A DNA stretch of 64,000 bases from Gerris lacustris (taxonomy: Eukaryota > Arthropoda > Insecta > Hemiptera > Gerridae): the NCBI GenBank assembly GCA_951217055.1, contig OX578281.1, positions 15,043,344 through 15,107,343 on the forward strand, read 5' to 3'. Numbering within the stretch: position 1 is the stretch's first letter; each line of letters opens with the position of its first letter. A program made the position numbers and the translations under genes. Positions 46,705 through 58,264 of the stretch are shown here, in pieces. The notes beneath the pieces were generated by a model. It saw nothing but the letters and a program-made list of their open reading frames with translations, had not been told where the DNA came from and did not search any database.

Positions 46705-48380
46705 TAGATTTTTATTTTAGCTGCCTTGTTAGAACTTTTTTACTTTAGCACCCCCCTTGGTTCTGAGCAATAGTCTGCCCTACAAAAGTCTCAAAGGTTT
46801 GTGTGTTTGTCTCTCCAAGACATTGAGACTCTTGGGGGCAGTTTTATATTTAATATTCCTTTATCTTAATAGTTGATTAGACTAAGGGATATGATCAAAA
46901 TTATATACAAAAGTGTGATATTCCTTTGTCCCAAGGTACATTGAAATAAATATCCCTTTGTCTTAATAGTGATTTGGACTAAGGAATAAATATGTTACTC
47001 TGTATAATATGTTTCTTTGTCTAAATAACTATTAACACAAAGGGATATAGGGGGGTTCTAAAGTAAAAAAGTACCGCTTTGTTAATATTTAAGTTATATA
47101 ATATTTACTAACTATAAATTTAGTAATTATACAAATAATTATATTCATGTTTAGATCTAAGTTGTATTAGAGTTTAGTGACCCAGTGCCAATGAAACTAA
47201 CGAAGCTGCTACTCCAAGACACCTACACTTTGACCATTACGTCCTTTAGTTCGTTTACTTGTTTAATCTCTTATAGAAGACTGCTTTAGGCTGTTCAAAA
47301 ACGGTTGTCCAACGTCGCCTCTTGCATATTCACCACCAGACTTTCCTTTAAGATCTTTATGAAGGACTTAAATTATCCAGTTTCTGCTCGAGCTAGTGCA
47401 ACTGTCGCCCTTTGACTATGCCCGCAGCCTTGGTGACGTCCCCCAAGGGAATGTGTCCTTTCCAGAAACGTCCCTTACCATATATCCTCCTTGTGCCCTT
47501 TGTACTGTCTAGATGTAATCAGTATCGATCCCTTCAGGCCAAGGAGACTAAGAGACTCCTTCCACAATCCCCTTTCAGGGTCTCTCCACCTTATAGGACC
47601 CTCTCTATCCCTAAACAGGAAATTACTCCGCTCTAATAAACATAATTACGTTAATTTCTCTTCACCTCCTTCTTACCTCCTTCCTCTCATTATCTCTTTT
47701 CCTTCTAAGTCTCGAAATTGCTCAGTGTTAATAATATTAAAGACCTTATTATTATGTATAATATAATTAAAAATTTAGTTTAATGGACCGCTACCTCCCG
47801 ATCCATTAATTGATATTTTCAAAATTCATCTTCTCTTAAAATTAAGAGAAACTAAATATCATAAAGGAATTTTTTAATTCCAGTTAATTTATTTGGAATT
47901 TTCTTCTCCGTCGTGTTTTATCTATTTATTTTATAGCAATTTTGTTTGAAACCGCAGAATTTCCAAATATATAAAATTATAAATAAATTACTGCTCAGGT
48001 AATGAATAAAGAAAGAGAACTAAGTTATCGTAGTTTCAACCGAGATTTTATGATAGTTACACTTATTTAATTTAATAAATAAAAACACTATAAATATTAA
48101 GTACTTCTTGTTTCGTCAGAAGGGGAATTATTATTTTAAAACTAGAAATAAAAATAAAACAATTCCAATTACCCAGACTGATGAATATTTAATTTAGAGG
48201 TGTAGTTACAAACATAAACAAAAAAATTACATTAAACTTCTCAAGGTGATATCAACAAAAATTATAATAGAACAAAACATGTAGACTATATTTATTGAGG
48301 ATATTAAATTATAAATTATTGGAAATAAATATAAATTTGTTCATAAATATGAGGTAAAAAAAGGATAGCATAAATAATGA
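46705..48380. other. Stretch with a family K fragment and a unique balanced-composition part
   Basis: 46850-47065 holds several copies of 'cctttgtcttaatagt' and 'aagggatat', related to the spacer of family K. 47150-47640 is more GC-balanced, and its 74- and 91-codon frames show no domain I know. The rest is AT-rich. Confidence 0.4.
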
Positions 48381-48385
48381 ATCTA

Positions 48386-48938
48386 CAGGGTGGCGCAGAT
48401 GGATCGGGTGGTTTTAAAATACTTGTCAAACTGTCAATTTTAAAGGTATTGGATTGAAATAAAGTGCAAAACAAGTAGTTACAATGGAAGTTTTTATTAA
48501 CAAAAAATTAGTTAAGTTAGTTTTTAAAAATTACATCCATCAAATGCCCTCCTTCTCGAGCGACGCATTCTTGGAGTCGGTCCTTAACGTTCCGCATTGC
48601 CCGCTCAAGCACATCACCAGGAATTAATGTGATTTCGTTGTGAATTGCTGCCTTCAACTCCTGAATGGTCCGGGGTTTGATCATGTACACCCTTGCTTTT
48701 AAATAGCCCCATAAGGCCCATAGGGCAATGCGGAACGTTAAGGACCGGCTCCAAGAATGCGTTGCTCGAGAAGGAGGGCATTTGATGGATTTAATTTTTA
48801 AAAACTAACTTTACTAATTTTTTTTTTAATAAACTTCCATTGTAACTACACGTTTTGCACTTTATTTCAACCCAATACCTTTAAAATTGACAGTTTGACA
48901 AGTATTTTAAAACCACCCGATCCATCTGCGCCACCATG
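48386..48938. mobile_element. Tc1/mariner-type element reduced to a palindrome of its 3' end
   Basis: TA flanks both sides (48384-48385 and 48939-48940). The terminal repeats read CAGGGTGGCGCAGATGG and, inverted at the right, CATGGTGGCGCAGATGG. The arms are long: 48386-48602 and 48723-48938 are near-perfect reverse complements. Both arms include the last codons of the transposase, read outward on opposite strands. The middle (48603-48722) is single copy. This is what is left when the 5' half of an element is replaced by an inverted copy of its own 3' end. Confidence 0.8.
48517..48711 (-). pseudogene. C-terminal fragment of a Tc1/mariner-superfamily transposase
   Basis: Sixty-four codons remain open from WGYLKARVYMIKPRTIQEL to VIFKN and a stop at 48517-48519. 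The WGYLKxxVY...KPxTxxELKxxI pattern is that of the C-terminal end of DDE-type transposases of this superfamily, just after the last catalytic acidic residue. RLQECVAREGGHLMDVIFKN is the typical final segment (xRLxxCIxxxGxHLxDVxFK). The N-terminal helix-turn-helix and the catalytic residues are missing. The other arm repeats the last 28 codons on the plus strand (about 48724-48806) with few changes. It is too short for the usual gene length of about 340 codons and cannot be functional. Confidence 0.8.
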
Positions 48939-48941
48939 TAC

Positions 48942-50390
48942 AATACCAGGTAAGTAGATGAAGATGTAGGCATATATAATGATGTCAAAGATGGGATAAT
49001 CCACAGATATGATACACAAATTCATACACAGATTCATTTATTGTTATATTCTAAAATTTTCACACCAAAAGGATTAGTCAATGGACTATACCTACCCTTT
49101 CCATGTTATTCAGCGCCCCCCCCCCCCAAAAAAAAACAATGTACATCAATAAAACTTGTAACATTGAAATTTATGTAGTTGTGTTACTCAATAAGAATAT
49201 AAAACAAAGATTGATAAGGTTATAAGATATACAAATATTAAAGTAAAGATGGACTATCTAAAAAAAAAAAAAAAAAATGGACTCCAGGCAAAAAACATAA
49301 AAAATAACTTTAATCTAAATAAAGATACAATAAACCAAATTAAAAAATATATATAGAATGGCAATTACTTATGATTTTTTTAAACTAAGTACAGATTAAA
49401 ACCTGCTTTTTATTATGTCTAAATCACAAGTATTTTTAACACTATACCATACCGGTTTCAGCATGTTTGCTATCGTTTATGTTATTTGTCTAATATCACA
49501 AGTATTTTTAACACATAAATGTATGACATAGTGTAGACAAATAAAAAGACGTTCCTAATAATTAAATATTGTTTTTATATATTAAATTAAAAAATAAAAC
49601 CAATCTTCCCAACATAACTCTAAAAAAAACTTTCCCATATACGTAATAACTTTGTTTTAAGTGTTGTTCAGTGGTTTATTGTAAATTAATGGGTGATAAT
49701 TATCTATTACAGTTTACTCGTGTTAAGCATATGACTACAAATTTTAAGCCAACTATAACAAAATTTTCGTTTTTTTTTTAAAGAAAATAACACTCCATCT
49801 TGTATGCAACTAAAGTTATTCTACATGATCGATCTTCGTACTACAACATTTGAAGGTTCAGTAATAAAGTGGACCAAGTCCAAGTATCTTCCCTATCGAG
49901 TGCCTCTCATGGACTATTTTTAAAAATAACAATGAAAATTGTCTTAAATATTTTAAATGAAAAGCTACCAATCGCAAGATTTTGTCGAATAAGCTTGAAA
50001 TTTCAGTATTAATTAATTAAGCATAACAACGTAAATATGTCTTTTAACAAAAATCAGGTTTAATGGACTTGGTCCACTTTAATTTCGACCCCTTCATTTT
50101 TTAACCTTTAATTGACCGCTACCTAAGAATAAAGATAATAGAATGCTGTTATTATGTAACCGCATGTAATACTAATATTTTGTTAGGTAAAGATTTCATG
50201 TTTGCATGTAGGGGAATCAACTATGTTGGATAAAACCAAGATTAAGGGCGAGTTGGAATTTGATTATGAAAGAGTATTTACTTCTGAAACATACCTTTAC
50301 CTAAGTTTAATTTATTAGATCTCGTTAGTTTTGAAAATGGGACTACCTTCAAAAAATAATGATTATGTGTCGATATTATATATATATATA
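48942..50390. other. AT-rich stretch with one 17-bp inverted repeat
   Basis: AAAGTGGACCAAGTCCA at 49866-49882 is exactly inverted at 50064-50080, 215 bp end to end. This could be a small MITE, although TA or other duplications are not clear. No gene is seen. The word 'cacaagtatttttaacac' occurs twice near 49425 and 49497. Confidence 0.5.
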
Positions 50391-50393
50391 TTA

Positions 50394-50920
50394 TACACAA
50401 TTTGTGAGAGACACCAAGGGATGTGCCACGCAAGCGTGACACATAGGAACTGTTCCAACATCAGACATTGCGTCATTAAGATGTTGGCTCGGCATTACGC
50501 TATGTCCTGCATCGTTTCGTCGCGTCCGACTCATCAGGGGCCCGACGATGCCCACCCAACTCTGAACCTATATTAGATCAAGAAGATCAGCTATAGGACT
50601 TATCAGAGACGAGCGTGCTCTCATACCGCCATTCTTGCTTGGCTGGCAAAACACATCAGCAATGTAATACCGTGTTTTTGCACACTGCAATAGGCTACAC
50701 AATTTGTGAGAGACACCAAGGGATGTGTCGGGCCCCTGATGAGTCGGACGGGACGAAACGATGCAGGACATAGCGTAATGCCGAGCCAACATCTTAATGA
50801 CGCAATGTCTGATGTTGGAACAGTTCCTATGTGTCACGCTTGCGTGGCACATCCCTTGGTGTCTCTCACAAATTGTGTAGCCTATTGCAGTGTGCAAAAA
50901 CACGGTATTACATTGCTGAT
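50394..50920. repeat. Nested palindrome with 153-bp and 73-bp arms
   Basis: 50394-50546 is the reverse complement of 50727-50879 with one mismatch. 50655-50727 is the exact reverse complement of 50848-50920. Together these mean one segment of about 194 bp (50727-50920) is present once whole and, inverted, as two overlapping pieces separated by 108 bp of other sequence. The mirrored 81-, 111- and 97-codon frames come from this symmetry. Short (TA) runs flank both sides. The near-identity of the arms points to recent origin, gene conversion or an assembly fault. Confidence 0.95.
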
Positions 50921-51501
50921 ATATATTATATATATATTATTCCAGTCTGAGGCAAAAAGCCAAGCTTATGTGATAATTTTTATCGTCCTTTTTACCTGAA
51001 AGTAAAATCACAGCATTGGAAATATCGGTTGAACTTAACCTTCAATTCGTATTTTTAAACCCTTCTTTCCTTTTTAATTCAATGCCATTTCTTTCTTTAG
51101 AACTTTACTATTATGGGCGAACTAGTTATCACAAGGCCAGAGTAAAGGGAATTTAGGTATACGGCCGAAACAGCGTGAAAATACCTGTAATTTTTTATCA
51201 CGGAACGAGCTTTGAAAAACGGCCGCATCAAAACTCTTATAGACTCTAAAACTGTTGGCTTGTAATACGATCAAATCACTAGGCTATAAATCCAAACGCC
51301 TCTGTGATTTTCATGTTACTTTACTATACTTTTAGTAACAACCACCTCTCTTGATTATTTCCGAAATGGCCAATCGATCTCTTTTTCCCCTTTATTCGAT
51401 TCTAATGCTTTCATTTCATGTCATTATTTTATTTATATCCCCTCAAAGGGTAATATTATATTTTAATGAGTACATTTTAATTAAACTATTTATGATTACT
51501 G

Positions 51502-52231
51502 ATTGAAGCGAGCGTAAGCGAGCTTCTTACATTCAACGAAATATGCATCTTGTCTGTCTGTCTGTCAGTAACGTTTACGCATGTGACGATAACTTTAGTG
51601 AAAGTTGACCGATTTAGTTGAAATTTGGTATACATGATCTTCTTACTAATACTCAGGCTAAGTTCGTTGGACAGCGTGATCCGTCCAAGAGTTCGCGCGT
51701 AATGCTAACGTGAGCTTCAAATTTAAAATTGGAATTTCAGGACGGGACAAAATTCTATCATCACCTACTCGACGAGACGAACATTTTTTTAAATAACATT
51801 TTTCAGTAAAACCAACAACGACACTGCTATGAATTAATAAAGATCGCTAAAACTATTAAAGCGGACCTAAACGTTTAAAATAGAGAAAACAACCTTTTTA
51901 CCGATATCTTACGTTCTAACGTAACGATCTTAATAAAACTTCATGTACATCGTCTAAAGTACAATTGAAACAAGTATGTAAAATTTCAACTTGATACAAG
52001 CAGTAGTATTTGAGTAATGAAGTGATACATTTATAATATTAGTTTAAAAGCTATTAAGGGTGGTTAAGATTCTTATAGTCGTATTGTGTGTAGGTTTGTT
52101 ATGAAGTAAAGCTTTGTACCGAGTACCCCCACTCTACCCCTCACTACCCTCTTCCACTTATCTTCAACTATGACAATCATGATTAACAAATTTCAATATT
52201 CAGTATTTTATTGCAATACGCTCGCTTCAAT
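51502..52231 (+). mobile_element. Family I element, ends ATTGAAGCGAGCGTA
   Basis: ATTGAAGCGAGCGTA at 51502-51516 is inverted near 52217-52231. Inside are a GTCTGTCTGTCTGTC tract (51553), the core 'accgatttagttgaaatttg' (51609) and a segment homologous in reverse to 23405-23700. No open frame of note. Confidence 0.65.
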
Positions 52232-52234
52232 GAT

Positions 52235-53220
52235 AGAGCCACGCGATGCCTAGTTTAACAAATTATATAGATTATTTACTTAGACATACAGATTGATAGT
52301 TAGTAGCATTATATATTTTAAATACATAATTTGACATAAGATAATATTGCACTCAGCCATTATAACCAATTTTAAATGATGGGTTTAAATTAACCAACCA
52401 CAGGAAGGTATAAATCTGGAATGGTCCAAATTGGTACACAGGGGTGCGGGGTAGGGGGTACAAGTTTTAATAGTATACGACCTTCATGATGCATGTCGTT
52501 GGAAAGCTCTTTAAAAGTACAGTTATTGTTGTATAAAATAAAATAATAAATAAATAAAAATGTTTAATGTTTAAGATTAAAATGCACGCTCAGCTCAATA
52601 TTGCAAGCAGACAACTGCAATGCACATCTAGTTTAGATAAGTTTTTATAATTATTAATTTAAGGATCTACAAATCAAAACAATAATTTAATTTTATTGGA
52701 ATAAATGTGGTTGCCTTGGCAATGATTTATAAATAAAATATTTAATCATACTTGAGAATCCTAGAGAGTCGATGATACATAATATGTAGTTCTAGTTTTG
52801 ATTTAAAAATAGTCAAGTTCAGTATTTCTAAATCATAATTATTTACAATAACCTAGATCAGGTATTTTAGCTCGTTTTCTTTGTTTTGTTTTCCTCACAT
52901 ATTTTAAGTAGGTATGAAGGCTAATTATTTCCTTTAAGAAAGTTTATCTTAGGAAACTATTTCTAATTATTTATTATTAACTCACTTAATCGTCTATAAT
53001 TATATAATTTAATATTATTTATCAATTATAATTTGAAACTGACCGACAACTTATGCTCACAGATTATTCTTATAATTTAGCTTCCTTTTATTATTTATGT
53101 TTTATTAAAACCTTTATCTTTGTTTCCTATGTATTTATATTTTTCCGTTTACTTATCGTTTACAATAATCGTTGTGGGCAGGAGTTTTCGATCAGATGGC
53201 AATTTAGGCTGTCACACATC
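52235..53220. other. AT-rich stretch with a fragment of the repeat seen at 10238
   Basis: 52420-52530 shares 'ttcatgatgcatgtcgt' and nearby sequence with the left part of the element at 10155. Otherwise nothing is recognised. Confidence 0.4.
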
Positions 53221-53339
53221 ATTTGACGTATAATTTTAGTGTATATTTCTATTACCAAACATCTTGTTTAAAAAAAGATTTATTGTTCATTAAAGTAAAT
53301 TTAGCGTTCGGATGTTTTATTTTAATTTTAACTTTAGTT

Positions 53340-53384
53340 TTAGTTTTAATTTTTACTCTTATTATTTTAGTCTTGCAGGTAAGA
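53340..53384 (+). promoter_or_regulatory. Candidate ratchet site or 5' splice site
   Basis: A T-rich tract ends GTCTTGCAG at 53378 and is followed at once by GTAAGAG. TTTTAAC about 45 bases upstream could be a branch point. The next candidate acceptor is 102 bases further at 53480, so GTAAGA at 53379 and CAG at 53480 would also bound a normal-sized insect intron. Confidence 0.4.
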
Positions 53385-53457
53385 GGAGTTTTACTCTGTT
53401 CTCTTCAACCCCCCCCCCCCCCGGCCAAAACACACATAATTATAATAATTAATGTAT

Positions 53458-53542
53458 ATTATTTTTTTTTTTTGTTTCAGGTAAGTCATGGTTTTTATCC
53501 CCTGAAAATATTGAACGACCAATGTTTACGATTACTGTAAGT
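53458..53542 (+). promoter_or_regulatory. Candidate recursive splice (ratchet) site
   Basis: A T12GTTTCAG tract ends at 53480 and is followed directly by GTAAGTC. A further GTAAGT at 53537 could close a recursive exon of 56 bases. It matches the consensus of a strong 3' site abutting a strong 5' site as well as 30043 does, on the same strand, and no repeat family covers it. Confidence 0.55.
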
Positions 53543-53544
53543 TT

Positions 53545-54420
53545 AATTAAGATTATTAACAATATTTTAATTTTATTCGATTTGCTGTGTTTTAATAATG
53601 ATTTTCATTGCGATGACATTAAGACAGCTCAGTTTGATTATTCGTATTAGTTTCCTTTTGATTTTCTTTAATTAGTAAATAATCAATTTTTGCGTGTTTT
53701 GTTTTATTTATTTATTTATTTATTTTTTAATTTATTTAATTTTTTGCGCCATACAACATGCTTATATGCGCCAATGCAAAATTTAAATTAAAAAGTAGTT
53801 AAACAATGTGTATAAATAAAAACAAATATGTAACAATTAAATTCAGATATCAGTATAGTAATTAGCGTCCTGTAAGTAATGCATCAGTTTAGTTACGCGA
53901 GTCAAGTTGTTTGCTAAAATATCTGCTAAGTTATCTGATTAGTCGTTGGTAATTTTAAGTAGGTTAAGTTGTTGGCAATCAGTCAGTAGATGAGCCACAG
54001 TCAAAGTATCGTCACATAGTTTACATCTTGGTCTTTCCTTGTCTCAAGTAAACAAATAACTGTGAGTAAGTCGAGTATGTCCTATTCTCAGTCTGCAAAG
54101 TACTGTCTGTTTTTCCTATATGAGGAGGTCCAGTCACCTAGCAATGGTTTTATGCGTCTTAGTTTGTTGTTGCGTCTGTCAAGTCTGTTGCCATTTCTCT
54201 TTGACTTTTGTCCTGATATAACAGTCAAAGTCTTTAGGTATAACCTCTGTCTCAGTACTCAGTCCGTCAGTTATTGCTTGTCTCGCTAGTAAGTCAGTAG
54301 TCTTATTTCCGGAAATGGCTACATGACTAGGTATCTAACAATATCGTACCTTTAATTTTATCCTTGCTATCAAATCTTTATTTTTTTTTATTTATGATAG
54401 GGAGAAGAAAATTATACCTA
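53545..54420. other. AT-rich stretch, (TTTA)n at about 53700-53730
   Basis: No gene or RNA. The 75-codon frame at 54062-54289 has no recognisable domain. Confidence 0.45.
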
Positions 54421-54425
54421 CAAGG

Positions 54426-54996
54426 TTTTATCTACGATTGATACGAAATATAAACATTGTATATCTGTTTAGATGCGTAGAAAGTGATTCTTTACGTACT
54501 TGTGTTCATTGCGCATGCGCGTTTTTATAATTCCTCTTTTTTTCCACCCTAGGGCGGTAAAAAAGAAGAATTCTACACCTTAATGCACGATTAGCGATTT
54601 TGTTTACACCTAAAACACTAATTTGCTGTTTGTTTAATTAAAGTAACTGTCTATATCGAGTTTTTAGTGAAAAACAATGAGTGATTTATATGATTATGAC
54701 GAAAATGAGGAGAATAATACTCCTCCCGGAATAATTAATTCGGCACAAAATACAGTAATGAATTAAAGTCATCTTTATCAAAAGAGAAATACGAACTTAC
54801 ATACAGGAAGTTTATTATTCTTTTCTGTATTTATTATTAAAATCTAACTATCATAGATAAAGTACGGTACGCAACTCGTGCGAAAACGGCATTTTGATTT
54901 GCTCGTGTGGTTTTACTACCCCCGCTGTCGCTCGGGTGCAAACTCTACACTCGCATGCAAAATGCTACTTTCCGCACTCGACGCGTAATGTACTAT
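54426..54996 (+). mobile_element. Family C element, copy 2
   Basis: Complete arrangement: head 'tttatctacgattgatacg', a GCGCATGCGC word, a palindrome around 'ccaccctagggcgg' (54533-54575), an ATG (54677) opening MSDLYDYDENEENNTPPGII and running on for 9 more codons to a stop. A one-base deletion shifts the SKEKYELTYRKF block out of frame. The CpG-rich tail ends 'taatgtactat'. The inverse of the head, 'atcatagataaag', lies before the tail. Confidence 0.8.
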
Positions 54997-54999
54997 AAC

Positions 55000-56080
55000 A
55001 TGGGCCAAGGAAACACCCCTTGTACATCTCATGTACATCACATGTACTATTACATTCTATATTGCAATTACAATAGCATACTACAATATATTGCTTACTG
55101 GTCTCAAAAGCAGAAGCTTGAGCGCTGCTTTTGTCTGACAATTCAATTGTTAATCGGAATCCTGTTATTTTTTAAATTCTCTGATTTTAAATTTACAGAT
55201 AATTTACTAAACCTTCACCCATACAAAGGCATCATACATTTTTATTTCTCGCTATGATTTTTTATTTGTTATTATTAAATTCACGTTCTACTGATGAAAA
55301 AAAAATATATATATAAAAAAAAATTAAAATTAAAAAAATAAAATAAAATAAAACTGTGTAAAAATAAGATATAAACATTTATAAAATATAAAGGAATGAT
55401 TACTTTTGTTTTCAAGCTTAATTTTCAAAATTAATTATAATATAATGCTATTTCATACTATGTTTTGTTAAACTCTTTCATTACATTCTAAGAAACACAC
55501 TAAATACGATACATGTTAAATGATTTTAGTAAATTTTAAATAAAATTTGAAAACTTTTCTATTTTAATACTCCTTGCTTTTATTGTGATAAAGTCAAATT
55601 GTATGGATATTGTATACTTTTAACTGTAAATTCATTTTTTCATATGAAATTATAATTTTTTATTAAATTAATATCTTTGCTTTACTCGGAAGGGAGTTTG
55701 TAGAAATGACTTTTCGCCATTTTAATTCCATTTTAAAGTTAATTTAAAATAAATGGCACCAACTTATTTAAGCAGTAGAGAAAGAACTAGTTTTTTTTTA
55801 TCTTAAAAACTTTTTTAAATTAAATAATTATTATTTTAAATTTAAAATTATAACACGTGAGTGTTATAATTTCACTCTGACACTCACACTCAACTTACTT
55901 ATTCATTATTTAGAATTTGTATTAACTTATCAACACTTATTATTGGTTATAAACTAAACTATATAGTTATTAAAAACTAAATTTTTCCATACTTATAAAC
56001 ACTTCGTTTAGTGTTTTTCTGTTAAGTTTTCATGGATTGGCCATTTTATCAAATTGTTTTGCTCATATTTTACGATTTTG
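55000..56080. other. AT-rich stretch with no recognisable feature
   Basis: No supported gene. The 116-codon frame at 54907-55257 starts in the tail of family C and shows no domain. Confidence 0.45.
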
Positions 56081-56084
56081 GTAG

Positions 56085-56320
56085 TATTCATACTACGAAA
56101 AGATTAAGTTTTAATTTAAATCAAATTATAATTATTATTAACTACGGGAAACAGACAGAGAAAAAAACACACTCCAGCGCTGGAGTGTATTTTTCTCTGT
56201 CTGTTTCCCGTAGTTAATAATAATTATAATTTGATTTAAACAAATCCCAGCGCTGGAGTGCATTTTTCTCTGTCTGTTTCCCGTAGTTAATAATAATTAT
56301 AATTTGAATCAAATTGTTTT
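56085..56320. mobile_element. S1 tails joined head to head, then repeated
   Basis: 56115-56178 and 56179-56240 form a spacerless palindrome centred on AGC|GCT, made of two S1 3' parts ('ctctgtctgtttcccgtagt' and its complement). The tRNA-like heads are reduced to the last few bases. A further direct copy of the tail follows at about 56247-56310. Confidence 0.85.
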
Positions 56321-56399
56321 GTTTTTATGTGGATATGATTTAGCTCTAGGTTACAGATGAAATTACCGTCAGGCAAGAAACGGTATGAAAAATGTGACA

Positions 56400-56600
56400 C
56401 TTTTAAATATCGCGCCAGGAAGTTAGGATTTAACAGGAGGTCGATAGGTTTTCATTTATAGTACAATATTTTGACGATAGGTGGGCTGAAGTTTCAATAA
56501 AAAACATACTAAATGTGACACTCTTAAATATCTTTCCAGGAAGTTAGTATATAATAGGAGGTGGATTGGTTTTCACTTGCATTCATTGTAGTACTATATT
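56400..56600 (+). mobile_element. Two copies of the small repeat E
   Basis: About 70-80 bp each: 'ttaaatat...ccaggaagttag...acaggaggt...ggttttcac' and then 'gtac(t)atattt'. The start and end are inverted to each other. The same pair occurs at 19384 and 19860. Confidence 0.65.
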
Positions 56601-56919
56601 TCGCCGACAGAAGTTATACATTTTTATATAAAATTATATCAGAGCTCCTAGACCAAATAATAATAAAAAAGGATTAATGTTTTATAATTTCACACCTTAA
56701 GATCTATCTACTAGATAAACATCATCGTATCGGCTCACCGACTCTCCCTTCGATTTCGGAGTCAGCATTTCAAAGCTGAGTTAAAGGGCTCTCGCCTGGG
56801 TGTCTTATTTTTATTTTAGACCCCTACATTCGCAATGTATTGAATAAGGTAACGTTCTGTGAAGCGAAATCTTTTTGTGTTAAGCGATTTTTGTTTCCTG
56901 TCAACTGAAGAAAAATGTA

Positions 56920-58261
56920 ATAGCCGCATCTACACATTCGCACGAGTGACGAGGCGAGGCGATTGTGTAAACGACTCACTCGTCATTCGTCTCGTCAATC
57001 GCCTCGCGACTCGTGGCGCTCGTGTCAGGAGCGGTTTCCGTAGCGCGAGTCAAAGGGAGTTCCTGGAAGTCAAGGGTTGCAACGAGTCGGAAGGCGAGGC
57101 GAACTCAGTGTTCACACACTCGCTCTTCATTTCACAACCAGTCCTTCTCTTTATCACGTGTTTTTTTCTTTTTTTTAACTTTTTTCTCTTTAATTGGAGA
57201 ATGGAATGGACAAGTTTTTGAATTTTTGGAAATATACCATGGTTAACCAGCTATTTGGGCCCAAAACATCTACTATAATATAAAAACAAGAAAAATGTCA
57301 CCGATTCATGGGTTCGAATATCGTCCAGCTTTTATTTTTTAATATAACGATTAAAGAGTTAGTAAAAAAAAAAGAATTCTCCAGAATTTATGTTTTCATT
57401 CATATTTTCCCCACCAAAGCTTAATTTTTTAATTATATAAGTAAAATTATGAAAGTACAAAAATAAAATATAGGTTAATACTTCTGTAATTAATTGTTTG
57501 TATTAACCGATATATTGTGGTAATCAAATATAATGAAGTGATATTTAGTACACATAAATAAAAACACACTGTTCAGAAATAAATAATGTTATATCAAAAT
57601 TATGTATAAACTTAACATGAAGTTTATATACAACTAATATGAAACGTATATACAACTTTATATAAATTTTATATATAACTAATATAAAACTTTATATAAA
57701 GTTTATATATAACTAATACAAAACTTTATTTATATAAAGTTTATATAATATAACTAATATATAAAACGTATACAAAACTATATTAAGTTTATATATGACT
57801 AATATAAAACTTTATATAAAGTTTATATATAACTGATATAAAACGTATATATACAACTATATATAAAGTTTATATATAACTAATATAAACCGCATATACA
57901 ACTTTATATAGTTTATAAATAAAACGTATATTAAACTTTATATAATGTTTATATATAACTAATGTAAAAGTATATAAAACTTTATATTAAGTTTATATAT
58001 AACTAATAGAAGACATATATAAACTTCTATTTTCATTTTCTTTTAACAATCCACCAGTGTTTTTTGATTGTGTGTACTAATTGCCTTTGATTGCGTTAGT
58101 AGTTGAATTACTACCGAGTGCCGGCGAACTACGAGGCGAGTTGCGAGCGCGAATGTGTAAACGGCTATTCGCGTTGTGGGGACGAGTGGAAAAAGTAGAC
58201 TACGAGTTCCGGCGAACCACGAGGAAAGTCACGAGCGCGAATTTGTAAATGTGGTCTATGA
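56920..58261. mobile_element. Element with GC-rich sub-repetitive inverted ends
   Basis: The left end ('tctacacattcgcacgagtg' and further 'gaggcga' words) and the inverted right end ('catttacaaattcgcgctcg') are similar over about 40 bp. Each end holds a second, inner version of the same motif near 57000 and 58145. The centre is AT-rich with the tandem repeat at 57603-58030. The 120- and 77-codon frames at its left end have no recognisable domain. No clear target duplication. Confidence 0.5.
57603..58030. repeat. Degenerate AT-rich tandem repeat
   Basis: About nine to ten irregular units built from 'ctttatataaagtttatata' and 'taactaatataaaacgtata'. Many units contain the self-complementary CTTTATATAAAG. 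Confidence 0.85.
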
Positions 58262-58264
58262 AAA

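Noticed and set aside
48930..48965. Additional ratchet site at CCAG|GTAAGTAG (48950/48951)
   Set aside because: There is no pyrimidine tract before the CAG; it is a plain 5' splice-site match next to the mariner end.
50331..50999. Three related frames of 81, 111 and 97 codons
   Set aside because: They are the same palindromic DNA read on both strands; there is no known domain.
53223..53540. 105-codon hydrophobic protein
   Set aside because: It is a low-complexity frame over T-rich and poly-C DNA with no domain; the splice-like signals inside it are a better reading.
56859..57221. 120-codon frame
   Set aside because: It spans the sub-repetitive end of a transposon-like element, with no domain or conservation evidence.
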